From contig CALUJQ010000001.1 of assembly GCA_944320995.1 (NCBI GenBank), positions 62,001 through 126,000 on the forward strand: a stretch of 64,000 nucleotides of DNA. Direction: 5' to 3'. The position numbers and the translations under genes are program-made. Below, in pieces: positions 1-7,604 of this stretch. The notes under the pieces are model-generated. The model searched no databases. It had not been told where the DNA came from and saw only the letters and a list, made by a program, of their open reading frames with translations. The stretch is from an uncultured Barnesiella sp. GTDB lineage: Bacteria > Bacteroidota > Bacteroidia > Bacteroidales > Barnesiellaceae. Position 1 is the stretch's first letter. Every line of letters begins with the position of its first letter.

Positions 1-1
1 T

Positions 2-910
2 ACCAATGACGAGTGGATTACCACGCGTGTAGGTATCAAAGAACGCCGAATCTTGAAAGAGGAGGGTACGGGGTCGTCCGATTTGGGAGTAAAAGCAGTA
101 GCCGAGTTGTTGAAGAAAACAGGTGTGAAACCCGAAGAGGTAGATTTGCTCATTTGCGCCACCTCCACACCCGACTATCGCTTCCCTTCCACAGCATCGG
201 TCGTTTTGGAAAAGTTGGGCATTAAAACCGCTTATGGATATGATATTCAAGCGGCTTGTGCTGGTTTTATCGTAGCTTTGCAGTCGGGTACTGCTTATGT
301 CAAGAGTGGTTTGTATAAACATGTAGTAGTGTTGGCGGCCGAGAAAATGTCGTCGATGGTCAACTACAAGGACCGTTCTACCTGCCCCCTGTTTGGCGAC
401 GGTGCAGCTTGCGTGATGCTTGAGCCTACCGACGAGCCTGTGGGTGTCATGGATGCCGTGCTGCATACCGACGGTATAGGCTTGCCTCACTTGTTGATGA
501 AAGCCGGAGGCGCTGTCCGTCCCGCAACCCATGAGACAGTCGATAACGACGAACATTATGTGTATCAAGAAGGCCGCGCCGTGTATAAACACGCCGTAAC
601 CGATATGCTCACTTCGTCGGAGAAGGTGATGGAGCGCAACCAACTTACGGTAGAGTCGATCGATTATTTGATTCCTCACCAAGCCAACTTGCGTATCATC
701 GAGGCTATTGCCGACCGTCTGCAACTCCCCGAGGAAAAACTGTTGGTAAATATCCAAAAGTATGGCAATACGAGTGCAGCCTCCATACCTTTGTGTATGG
801 CCGAGTTTGAACACAAGTTCAAGAAAGGCGACAAACTCGTCCTCACGGCATTCGGTGCCGGGTTTACATGGGGTGCCCTCTACCTCATTTGGGGATACGA
901 CGCAAAATAA
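2..910 (+). CDS. fabH: 3-oxoacyl-ACP synthase III (FabH), 5' end outside window
   Basis: FabH condenses acetyl-CoA with malonyl-ACP to start fatty acid synthesis in the cytoplasm. The frame is already open at base 2 and reads TNDEWITTRVGIKERRI, the usual N-terminal FabH block, so the true start lies upstream; 302 residues are visible of roughly 330. The Cys-His-Asn triad is present: Cys in QAACAGF, His in IPHQANLRI and Asn in YGNTSAAS. The C-terminal GAGFTWGA glycine block is intact. It is followed by a strong terminator and then era and der; an rpmF-fabH-era-der order is common in Bacteroidales, so rpmF may lie just outside the window. The internal TTG at 53 is not a credible start, because it would remove conserved sequence. 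Confidence 0.96.
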   Translation, partial: TNDEWITTRVGIKERRILKEEGTGSSDLGVKAVAELLKKTGVKPEEVDLLICATSTPDYRFPSTASVVLEKLGIKTAYGYDIQAACAGFIVALQSGTAYVKSGLYKHVVVLAAEKMSSMVNYKDRSTCPLFGDGAACVMLEPTDEPVGVMDAVLHTDGIGLPHLLMKAGGAVRPATHETVDNDEHYVYQEGRAVYKHAVTDMLTSSEKVMERNQLTVESIDYLIPHQANLRIIEAIADRLQLPEEKLLVNIQKYGNTSAASIPLCMAEFEHKFKKGDKLVLTAFGAGFTWGALYLIWGYDAK

Positions 911-929
911 AATTGTCGAGAATATCGAG

Positions 930-965
930 AAGACGCATCTTTTGCAGAAGAGATGCGTCTTTTCT
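930..965 (+). terminator. Rho-independent terminator after fabH
   Basis: Perfect 11-bp stem AAGACGCATCT (930-940) and AGATGCGTCTT (951-961) with a 10-nt loop, followed by TTTCTT. It separates fabH from the era promoter. Confidence 0.85.
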
Positions 966-994
966 TGTCTTTGAACAAAAGCCGATGTCGCTTG

Positions 995-1026
995 TTTCGT
1001 CAAGTAGAATATTTTCACTACCTTTG
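995..1026 (+). promoter_or_regulatory. Promoter of era-der
   Basis: A Bacteroidales-type -7 box TACCTTTG at 1019-1026 (consensus TAnnTTTG) is preceded by TTTC at 995-998 with exactly 20 nt between. It sits between the fabH terminator and the era start, 41 nt upstream of the ATG. Confidence 0.65.
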
Positions 1027-1067
1027 TGTACCAAAGGTAGTGCTTTGGATACGAATAAAATAGAACT

Positions 1068-1952
1068 ATGCATAAAGCAGGATTTGTAAATATCGTAGGA
1101 AATCCCAATGTGGGAAAATCTACATTGATGAACTCGTTGGTCGGAGAGCGGATTTCGATTATCACGTCGAAAGCCCAAACGACCCGCCACCGGATTATGG
1201 GTATTGTAAACACCGAGGATATGCAAATCGTCTATTCCGATACTCCCGGTGTGCTGGTACCCAATTACAAGTTGCAGGAGTCGATGCTGAATTTCTCGCA
1301 ATCGGCCTTGCTCGATGCCGATATTCTGCTCTATGTGACCGATGTGGTGGAATCGCCCACGAAAAACCAGTCGTTCCTCGACAAGGTGGCGAAGGAGACT
1401 GTCCCGGTGTTGGTCGTCATCAATAAAGTGGATCTGTTGCAAGATCAAGCGGCACTCGAAAAGTTGGTGGAAGAGTGGAAACGGTTGTTGCCGAAAGCCG
1501 AGATTATTCCTGTTTCGGCGCAATACAAATTCAATCTCGACTATCTGTTGAAACGTATAGAGGAGTTGTTGCCCCCCTCGCCTCCGTTTTTTGAGAAAGA
1601 TGCCCTCACCGATAAACCGGCCCGTTTTTTCGTGACCGAGATTATCCGCGAGAAAATCCTGCTTACCTATGACAAGGAGATACCTTATGCCTGCGAGGTA
1701 GCGGTGGAACAGTTCAAAGAGGAGGAGGGGCGCATTCACATCATGGCTGTGATTTATGTCGAGCGAGACTCTCAGAAAGGCATTGTAATAGGAAAGGGCG
1801 GAGCCGCTTTGAAAAAAGTGGGAACCCTTGCCCGCAAGGATATAGAGGCATTTTTCGACAAGAAAGTCTTTCTTGAATTGTATGTAAAAGTAGAGAAAGA
1901 TTGGCGCAGCAGGGAGAATAAATTGAAAGGTTTCGGGTATATGCCCGAGTAA
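1068..1952 (+). CDS. era: GTPase Era
   Basis: Era is a GTPase that binds 16S rRNA and helps mature the 30S subunit. The 294-residue protein has a single N-terminal G domain: G1 GNPNVGKS, G3 DTPG and G4 NKVD. A C-terminal KH RNA-binding domain follows, with the GKGGAALKK loop near residue 240. Length matches the family (about 300). The next gene, der, starts 43 nt downstream with no terminator between them, so the two GTPases are probably co-transcribed from the promoter at 995-1026. Confidence 0.97.
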   Translation: MHKAGFVNIVGNPNVGKSTLMNSLVGERISIITSKAQTTRHRIMGIVNTEDMQIVYSDTPGVLVPNYKLQESMLNFSQSALLDADILLYVTDVVESPTKNQSFLDKVAKETVPVLVVINKVDLLQDQAALEKLVEEWKRLLPKAEIIPVSAQYKFNLDYLLKRIEELLPPSPPFFEKDALTDKPARFFVTEIIREKILLTYDKEIPYACEVAVEQFKEEEGRIHIMAVIYVERDSQKGIVIGKGGAALKKVGTLARKDIEAFFDKKVFLELYVKVEKDWRSRENKLKGFGYMPE

Positions 1953-1995
1953 ATGAAAATAATGGCTGGGACAGCCATAAGAGGAGAATGAGATT

Positions 1996-3309
1996 ATGGG
2001 AAATATAGTAGCAATCGTAGGTCGCCCCAATGTAGGGAAATCGACCCTTTTCAACCGTTTGACACAAACCCGTAAGGCGATTGTCAACGAAGAGGCCGGA
2101 ACGACTCGCGACCGCCAGTATGGCAAGGTCGAATGGTGTGGGCAAGAATTCTCGATTATCGACACCGGTGGTTGGGTCGTTAATTCGGAAGATATTTTTG
2201 AGGAAGAGATCAACAAACAGGTGGCGTTGGCTATCGAAGAGGCCGATGTCATTCTTTTCATGGTCGATGTGAAGACCGGAGCGGTCGATCTCGACGACCA
2301 TGTAGCCGCCATTTTACGGCGTTCGTCCAAACCGGTGATACTGGTCGCCAACAAAGCCGATACAAACGAGTGGCAATACAATGCCGCCGAGTTTTATTCG
2401 TTCGGTTTGGGCGACCCATTCTGCGTTTCGGCTGCCAGCGGCTCGGGGACCGGCGATTTGCTGGACGAAATATTGAAACGGTTTACTAAAAAATCGGAGC
2501 CCGAAATCGAGGAAGAGATTCCCCGTTTTGCTGTCGTAGGGCGGCCCAATGCCGGGAAATCGTCGATTATCAATGCCTTTATCGGTGAGGAGCGATATAT
2601 CGTGACCGATATTGCCGGGACTACGCGCGACTCCATCTATACCCGATACGACAAGTTCGGATTCGATTTCTATTTGGTCGATACGGCCGGTATCCGCAAG
2701 AAAGGCAAAGTGACCGAAGATCTCGAATACTATTCAGTCATTCGGTCGATACGTTCCATCGAAGCTTCCGATGTCTGTATTCTAATGATCGATGCCACCC
2801 GCGGTATCGAGGGGCAGGATTTGAACATCTTCTCCCTGATTCAGAAAAATAAAAAAGGGTTGGTAGTGTGTGTCAACAAGTGGGACTTGGTAGAGGATAA
2901 ATCGAACAAGGCCATCCAAACCTTCGAAAATGCCATACGGGAACGGCTTGCCCCCTTTGTCGATTTCCCTATCGTCTATGCCTCTGCTCTGACCAAACAA
3001 CGCATTTTCAAAGTCCTCGAAAGCGCGGTGCAGGTTTACAAGAACCGTCAGCGTAAAATCCCGACTTCGAAACTCAATGAAGTAATGCTCAGTGCTATCG
3101 AGAATTATCCACCGCCAGCACACAAAGGCAAGTATGTGAAGATAAAATATGTGACCATGTTGCGCGAGACCTATGTGCCTACGTTTGTCTTTTTCTGCAA
3201 TTTGCCTCAGTGGGTGAAAGACCCTTACAAGCGTTACCTTGAAAACAAGATTCGTGAGACGTGGAATTTCAGTGGAACTCCTATTAATATCTTTATGCGC
3301 GAGAAATGA
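1996..3309 (+). CDS. der: GTPase Der (EngA), double-G-domain ribosome assembly factor
   Basis: Der is needed for 50S subunit assembly. The 437-residue protein carries the two tandem G domains that define the family: GRPNVGKST near residue 8 and GRPNAGKSS near residue 182, each with its own DTxG and NKxD motif (DTGG/NKAD and DTAG/NKWD). A C-terminal KH-like domain occupies about residues 350-437. The start follows a purine-rich AAGAGGAGAATGAG stretch. It is the last gene of the era-der unit; a hairpin lies 24 nt after the stop. Confidence 0.97.
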   Translation: MGNIVAIVGRPNVGKSTLFNRLTQTRKAIVNEEAGTTRDRQYGKVEWCGQEFSIIDTGGWVVNSEDIFEEEINKQVALAIEEADVILFMVDVKTGAVDLDDHVAAILRRSSKPVILVANKADTNEWQYNAAEFYSFGLGDPFCVSAASGSGTGDLLDEILKRFTKKSEPEIEEEIPRFAVVGRPNAGKSSIINAFIGEERYIVTDIAGTTRDSIYTRYDKFGFDFYLVDTAGIRKKGKVTEDLEYYSVIRSIRSIEASDVCILMIDATRGIEGQDLNIFSLIQKNKKGLVVCVNKWDLVEDKSNKAIQTFENAIRERLAPFVDFPIVYASALTKQRIFKVLESAVQVYKNRQRKIPTSKLNEVMLSAIENYPPPAHKGKYVKIKYVTMLRETYVPTFVFFCNLPQWVKDPYKRYLENKIRETWNFSGTPINIFMREK

Positions 3310-3332
3310 TTCGGATTTATCCGGTTTCAAGA

Positions 3333-3361
3333 TGTCCCGAAGTCGTACAGATTTCGGGACA
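3333..3361 (+). terminator. Probable terminator after der
   Basis: Stem TGTCCCGAA (3333-3341) pairs with TTCGGGACA (3353-3361) across an 11-nt loop. The following sequence is AT-rich rather than a clean T tract, so this is a moderate call. Confidence 0.55.
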
Positions 3362-3365
3362 AATA

Positions 3366-3397
3366 TTTTAAACAAAACGACAAGATCGTTATTTTTG
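3366..3397 (+). promoter_or_regulatory. Promoter of the LD-carboxypeptidase gene
   Basis: TATTTTTG at 3390-3397 matches the TAnnTTTG -7 box, with TTTT at 3366-3369 exactly 20 nt upstream in the -33 position. Confidence 0.5.
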
Positions 3398-3463
3398 TAG
3401 GGAGAGACTTCCCCGGTATCCCTCTGTATCGAGGGGAGTGAAGGACTAATTTTTTGAAGGACA

Positions 3464-4369
3464 ATGATGCAAAATCCCCCCTTTTTAACTCCCGGCGACG
3501 GTCTCGCGATAGTTTCGCCAGCCGGTATTATCAATCCCGATTATGTGAAAGGCGCTGCCGAACGACTTGCAAGTTGGCAATTGGGAGTTTCCATTTCGCC
3601 TCATTGCTTGGGCGAATCGGGCGTCTATTCGGGTACGATTGACGAACGTCTCGATGATTTTCGCAACGCCCTGTATGATTCGAAGATAAAAGCCATCTTA
3701 TGCAGCCGCGGCGGCTATGGCGCTGTGCATTTGCTCGCCCGGCTGGCCGACGATGTCGCCCGCAATCCCAAATGGATTGTCGGGTTCAGCGATATTTCGG
3801 TGCTGCACGCCTTGTGTGTGAGCCGGGGAGTGATGTCGCTGCATGCCCCCATGTGCAAGCATTTGTCCGAGGAGTCGGCCGATGACCGTTGTACGCAATA
3901 TTTGCGGCAGATTCTTTTCGGCGAACTCCCCGAGTATAACGAAAAAGTTCACCCGATGAACCGTCGTGGCGAGGCTCGGGGCATGTTGGTCGGGGGTAAT
4001 ATGGCGGTGCTTTGCGGACTGATAGGTACTCCTTATGATATGTTTCGCCCCGGCTCGATACTCTTTATCGAGGATATTGCCGAAGCTCCTTACAAAATCG
4101 AGCGAATGCTCTACCAATTGAAACTGTCGGGTCGGCTTGCTTCGTTGGCGGGCCTTATTGTCGGCCGTTTTACCGAATACACCGAGAACAAAGGGTTGGG
4201 CGGTACACTCTATGAACTTGTCGGGAGGCTGGTCGAGGAGTATGATTATCCGGTCTGCTTCGATTTCCCGGTGGGGCATGTGACCGACAATTTGCCCTTG
4301 ATCGAGGGCACCGAGGTTGATTTTTCGGTGGGAAATCAATCGGTAAATTTGTCATTTCGTATAAAATAG
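3464..4369 (+). CDS. LD-carboxypeptidase (peptidase family S66)
   Basis: S66 enzymes cut the L,D bond between the third and fourth residues of murein tetrapeptides during cell-wall recycling. The 301-residue protein shows the whole signature: CSRGGYG near residue 80, the nucleophile Ser109 in GFSDIS, Glu203 in LFIEDIAE and His272 in PVGHVTDN, which together form the Ser-Glu-His triad of the family. There is no signal peptide, so it is cytoplasmic, as expected for LdcA-type recycling enzymes. Two adjacent ATG codons (3464 and 3467) make the exact start uncertain by one residue. It has its own promoter, and the next gene starts 43 nt after its stop. Confidence 0.93.
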   Translation: MMQNPPFLTPGDGLAIVSPAGIINPDYVKGAAERLASWQLGVSISPHCLGESGVYSGTIDERLDDFRNALYDSKIKAILCSRGGYGAVHLLARLADDVARNPKWIVGFSDISVLHALCVSRGVMSLHAPMCKHLSEESADDRCTQYLRQILFGELPEYNEKVHPMNRRGEARGMLVGGNMAVLCGLIGTPYDMFRPGSILFIEDIAEAPYKIERMLYQLKLSGRLASLAGLIVGRFTEYTENKGLGGTLYELVGRLVEEYDYPVCFDFPVGHVTDNLPLIEGTEVDFSVGNQSVNLSFRIK

Positions 4370-4377
4370 TCGGGATA

Positions 4378-4409
4378 TTTGCGAGTTTTTGGCAGAATGC
4401 GTACTTTTG
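4378..4409 (+). promoter_or_regulatory. Promoter abutting the glutaminyl cyclase start (possible leaderless mRNA)
   Basis: TTTG at 4378-4381 is followed after exactly 20 nt by TACTTTTG at 4402-4409, a full match to both boxes of the Bacteroidales primary sigma factor. The -7 box ends only 3 nt before the first ATG (4413), so transcription would begin at or beside the start codon. Confidence 0.6.
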
Positions 4410-4412
4410 AGC

Positions 4413-5405
4413 ATGATGAAAACGATAAACCGTAAAATCGGATATTTTGTCTTGATTATCGGGCTGATGGCTTGTTCTGCAAAATCGGTGAAACATAGCG
4501 AAGATGCAACTGCCGGGGAGGAGATGGTGGAGGTCCCTTCGTTCGATGCCGACAGTGCTTATGCTTATGTCGAGCGGCAAGTGGCACACGGCTATCGTAT
4601 CCCCAATACACCGGCTCATCGGGCCACCGCCGATTATTTGGCGGCGGAGTTGGCCCGGCATGGTGCTTCGGTCGAAGTGCAAACCGGTACGGTTACGGCC
4701 TATGATGGTACCGAGCTTTCCATACGCAACATTATCGGGTCGTTTTCTCCCGAAAAGAAAAATCGCATACTCCTTTTTGCCCATTGGGATTCCCGCCCTT
4801 ATGCCGACAACGATGCCGACAAAAGTAAGCATCGTACTCCTATTGCCGGAGCCGACGACGGGGCGAGCGGTGTAGGCGTATTACTCGAAATCGCTCGTCA
4901 GATCGGGTTGAAACAACCCGGGGCAGGAGTCGATATTGCCTTTTTCGACGCCGAAGATTACGGCGCTCCCTATTGGAGCCGTTCGGCCGATGAGGAGAGT
5001 TGGGCGTTGGGCTCGCAGTATTGGGCCCGCAAACCGCACAAACCGGGTTACCGCGCCCGTTTCGGTATCCTGCTCGATATGGTGGGGGGTGCCGGCGCGC
5101 AGTTTCGAAGGGAACAATTCTCGGAGTATTATGCTTCGGGCATAGTGAAACAGGTATGGAGTACGGCAAAACGGTTGGGATACGGCCATTATTTTATTGA
5201 AGAGGCCGGGGGCTATGTAAATGACGATCATTTGTATGTCAATCGCTATGGCATACCCAGTATCGATATTATCCCTTGTTATCGCGATACCGAATCGGGC
5301 TTCCCGGCCTATTGGCATACGGTGGACGATACGATGGAGAATATAGACCGGGCTACGCTGAAAGCCGTGGGACAAACCGTGTTGACGGTGGTTTATGAAG
5401 AATGA
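4413..5405 (+). CDS. Glutaminyl-peptide cyclotransferase lipoprotein (M28-fold, type II QC)
   Basis: Type II glutaminyl cyclases turn N-terminal Gln into pyroglutamate. The 330-residue protein begins with a lipoprotein signal ending at Cys21 (GLMAC), so it acts in the periplasm or on a membrane surface. Motifs line up with animal QC rather than plain M28 aminopeptidases: zinc-ligand Asp in AGADDGASG (148/149), FFDAEDYG (Glu181-Asp182, where animal enzymes have Glu-Glu), LLDMVG (Asp222), NDDHL, IDIIPC and the final WHTVDDTMENID (His302). A Glu-to-Asp change at the second position is, as I recall it, also reported for Porphyromonas-type QCs. The start is fixed by the lipobox; the TTG at 4389 would put residues before the signal. 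Seven exported proteins in the window are predicted to expose Gln after cleavage. A generic M28 aminopeptidase is the alternative. Confidence 0.82.
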   Translation: MMKTINRKIGYFVLIIGLMACSAKSVKHSEDATAGEEMVEVPSFDADSAYAYVERQVAHGYRIPNTPAHRATADYLAAELARHGASVEVQTGTVTAYDGTELSIRNIIGSFSPEKKNRILLFAHWDSRPYADNDADKSKHRTPIAGADDGASGVGVLLEIARQIGLKQPGAGVDIAFFDAEDYGAPYWSRSADEESWALGSQYWARKPHKPGYRARFGILLDMVGGAGAQFRREQFSEYYASGIVKQVWSTAKRLGYGHYFIEEAGGYVNDDHLYVNRYGIPSIDIIPCYRDTESGFPAYWHTVDDTMENIDRATLKAVGQTVLTVVYEE

Positions 5406-5420
5406 AAAAAAAGAAACTAT

Positions 5421-5846
5421 ATGAAAAGTATCGATGAAATACAGGACGAGATTGTAGATGAGTTTTCGGTTTTTGACGACTGGATGGACAAATATGCTTT
5501 GTTGATTGATTTGGGCAACAGCCTGCCTCCCATGGACGAAAAATATAAAACGCCTGAGAACCTAATCGAGGGTTGCCAAAGCCGGGTGTGGTTGCAAGCC
5601 GATTACCGGGACGATCGCATCTATTTCGAGGCCGAGAGCGATGCCATTATCGTGAAAGGTATCGTGTCGCTGTTGGTACGGGTACTTTCGGGCCGTACCC
5701 CCGACGAAATTCTCAATGCACAACTCTATTTCATCGAGAAGATAGGACTTACCGAGCATCTGTCGCCTACTCGTTCCAACGGGTTGGTCGCCATGGTCAA
5801 GCAAATGCGCATGTATGCGTTGGCATTTAAGGTGAAGAATAATTAA
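5421..5846 (+). CDS. sufE: Cysteine desulfuration protein SufE
   Basis: SufE accepts persulfide sulfur from the SufS cysteine desulfurase and passes it to the Suf Fe-S scaffold in the cytoplasm. The 141-residue protein matches the family length. The sulfur-accepting cysteine is Cys52 in EGCQSRVWL. The C-terminal half contains the SGRTPDEIL block typical of SufE/CsdE. The gene starts 15 nt after the glutaminyl cyclase stop and 29 nt before the transporter, so it is probably read through from the cyclase promoter. No other suf genes are nearby, which is common for sufE in this phylum. Confidence 0.93.
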   Translation: MKSIDEIQDEIVDEFSVFDDWMDKYALLIDLGNSLPPMDEKYKTPENLIEGCQSRVWLQADYRDDRIYFEAESDAIIVKGIVSLLVRVLSGRTPDEILNAQLYFIEKIGLTEHLSPTRSNGLVAMVKQMRMYALAFKVKNN

Positions 5847-5875
5847 ATTAGTAATACTTAAAAAAATCAGACATT

Positions 5876-7435
5876 ATGTTTAAAGGACATCCTAAGGGTT
5901 TGTTGGCGGCGGCGTTGTCCAATATGGGCGAGCGTTTCGGCTATTACATCATGAATGCGGTACTGGTGTTGTTCCTCTGTTCCAAATTCGGATTGAGCGA
6001 AGAGACTTCGGGTACCATATATTCATTCTTCTATGCAGGTATTTATTTGCTGGCATTGGTCGGAGGTATTATTGCCGACCGCGCGCAAAACTATAAAGGG
6101 ACTATCAAGACCGGTTTGGTTATCATGGCAACGGGTTATGTGCTGTTGTCGATTCCTATCTTGGCAACCAGCGGGAATGTGGCTTGGTTGCTCCCGCTCA
6201 CCTGTTTCGCTCTTTTTCTCATAGCATTCGGCAACGGTTTGTTCAAAGGTAATTTGCAGGCGATTGTAGGCCAAATGTATGACAATATGGAAGCCGAGGC
6301 TGCCCAAGAGAGCCCCGAGGCATTGGCTCTGGCAAAGAGCAAACGCGACAGCGGTTTCCAGATTTTCTATGTGTTTATCAATGTGGGTGGCTTGATCGCT
6401 CCTTTTGTTGCTCCGTTGTTGCGTGAATGGTGGCTGGGTGTGAACGAAATGACCTACAACGCTCAATTGCCGGCTCTTTGTCACGAGTATATCAACAACG
6501 GTGCGCAAATGAGTGCTGCGGCATTGGAAAATCTCAACGAACTTATGGCGGCAGCCGGGGGCAATATGACCGACTTGGCCGCAGCTTGCCAAAACTACCT
6601 CCAAATCTTTAACGAGGGTATTCATTACTCGTTTATAGCATCGGTAGTGGCCATGCTCATTTCGTTGGCTATTTTTGTAGCTTACCAGCGTCGTTTCCCC
6701 ACTCCGGGCAAGAAGACCAAAGTAGAGTCTCAATCTTATACGGTCGAGGAGAAAAAAGCTATGGCCAAGGAGATACGTCAACGTATGGCTGCTCTGTTTG
6801 CCGTGTTGGGTGTGGTTATCTTCTTTTGGTTCTCGTTTCACCAAAACGGTATGTCGCTTTCGTTCTTTGCTCGTGACTTTGTCGATTCGAGTGCTGTGGC
6901 TCCCGAGATATGGCAAGCTATCAATCCCTTCTTCGTGATTACCCTCACACCTGTCGTGATGGCTTTGTTTGCATGGCTGACTCGCCGGGGTAAAGCCATT
7001 TCCACCCCTCGCAAGATTGCCATCGGCATGTTTATTGCCGGTATGGCCTTCCTCTTCCTCGCTATCTTCTCGGCCATGAAGGGTTATCCTTCGGCCGACG
7101 ACTTCAAGGCCCTCCCGGTAGCCGAACAAATGGCTCAAAAGGCACATTGGTGGGTATTGATCGTTACCTATTTCTTCTTAACCGTAGCCGAGTTGTTTAT
7201 CTCGCCGTTGGGACTTTCGTTCGTCTCGAAAGTAGCTCCCAAACATTTGTTGGGCCTTTGCCAAGGTTTGTGGCTGGGGGCAACCGCCGTGGGTAACTTG
7301 TTGCTGTGGGTAGGCCCGCTCATGTACAACGCTTGGCCTATCTGGCAGTGCTGGACCGTCTTCTTGGTTGTGTGCCTTGTCTCGATGGGCGTTATGCTCG
7401 GCATGCTCAAATGGTTGGAGCGGGTGGCCGAATAA
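5876..7435 (+). CDS. POT/PTR2-family proton-coupled peptide transporter
   Basis: POT transporters (MFS fold) import di- and tripeptides with protons. The 519-residue protein has many hydrophobic helices (for example residues 22-45, 52-68, 81-120 and 300-500). It carries the N-terminal ERFGYY motif on TM1 and a PTR2 signature-like FQIFYVFINVGGLIAP. In canonical POTs the TM1 motif is ExxERFxYY; here the first Glu is replaced by Asn16 (NMGERFGYY), which removes a residue implicated in proton coupling. A hydrophilic insertion of roughly 60 residues around 185-245 (EYINNGAQMSAAALENLNEL and on) interrupts the helices. Substrate is inferred from family only. A strong terminator follows. Confidence 0.88.
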   Translation: MFKGHPKGLLAAALSNMGERFGYYIMNAVLVLFLCSKFGLSEETSGTIYSFFYAGIYLLALVGGIIADRAQNYKGTIKTGLVIMATGYVLLSIPILATSGNVAWLLPLTCFALFLIAFGNGLFKGNLQAIVGQMYDNMEAEAAQESPEALALAKSKRDSGFQIFYVFINVGGLIAPFVAPLLREWWLGVNEMTYNAQLPALCHEYINNGAQMSAAALENLNELMAAAGGNMTDLAAACQNYLQIFNEGIHYSFIASVVAMLISLAIFVAYQRRFPTPGKKTKVESQSYTVEEKKAMAKEIRQRMAALFAVLGVVIFFWFSFHQNGMSLSFFARDFVDSSAVAPEIWQAINPFFVITLTPVVMALFAWLTRRGKAISTPRKIAIGMFIAGMAFLFLAIFSAMKGYPSADDFKALPVAEQMAQKAHWWVLIVTYFFLTVAELFISPLGLSFVSKVAPKHLLGLCQGLWLGATAVGNLLLWVGPLMYNAWPIWQCWTVFLVVCLVSMGVMLGMLKWLERVAE

Positions 7436-7464
7436 ACGACAGACCCCACAGACAGAATATATGC

Positions 7465-7499
7465 AAATGGTCTCCGAAGAGTTCCGGGGACCATTTTTC
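7465..7499 (+). terminator. Rho-independent terminator after the POT transporter
   Basis: Stem AAATGGTCTCCG pairs with CCGGGGACCATTT (one G-U wobble), ending in a run of five T at 7494-7498. Confidence 0.8.
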
Positions 7500-7545
7500 A
7501 TGGGTGTGAGTCGCGGTATATTGCCTGTCGAAAGTTTTTCCTGAG

Positions 7546-7577
7546 TTAGGAGATTGTCGTATTTTTCCTTAAATTTG
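7546..7577 (+). promoter_or_regulatory. Promoter of the TPR regulator-like lipoprotein
   Basis: TAAATTTG at 7570-7577 fits the -7 box and TTTT at 7546-7549 lies exactly 20 nt upstream. The ATG is 27 nt downstream. Confidence 0.55.
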
Positions 7578-7604
7578 CACAACTCCCTCTGTGTAAACTC
7601 GGAT

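Noticed and set aside
885..2381. 498-residue open frame on the minus strand across era and der
   Set aside because: It lies antisense to two clear GTPase genes, has low-complexity His/Arg/Ile-rich composition and no recognisable domain; it is a shadow frame.
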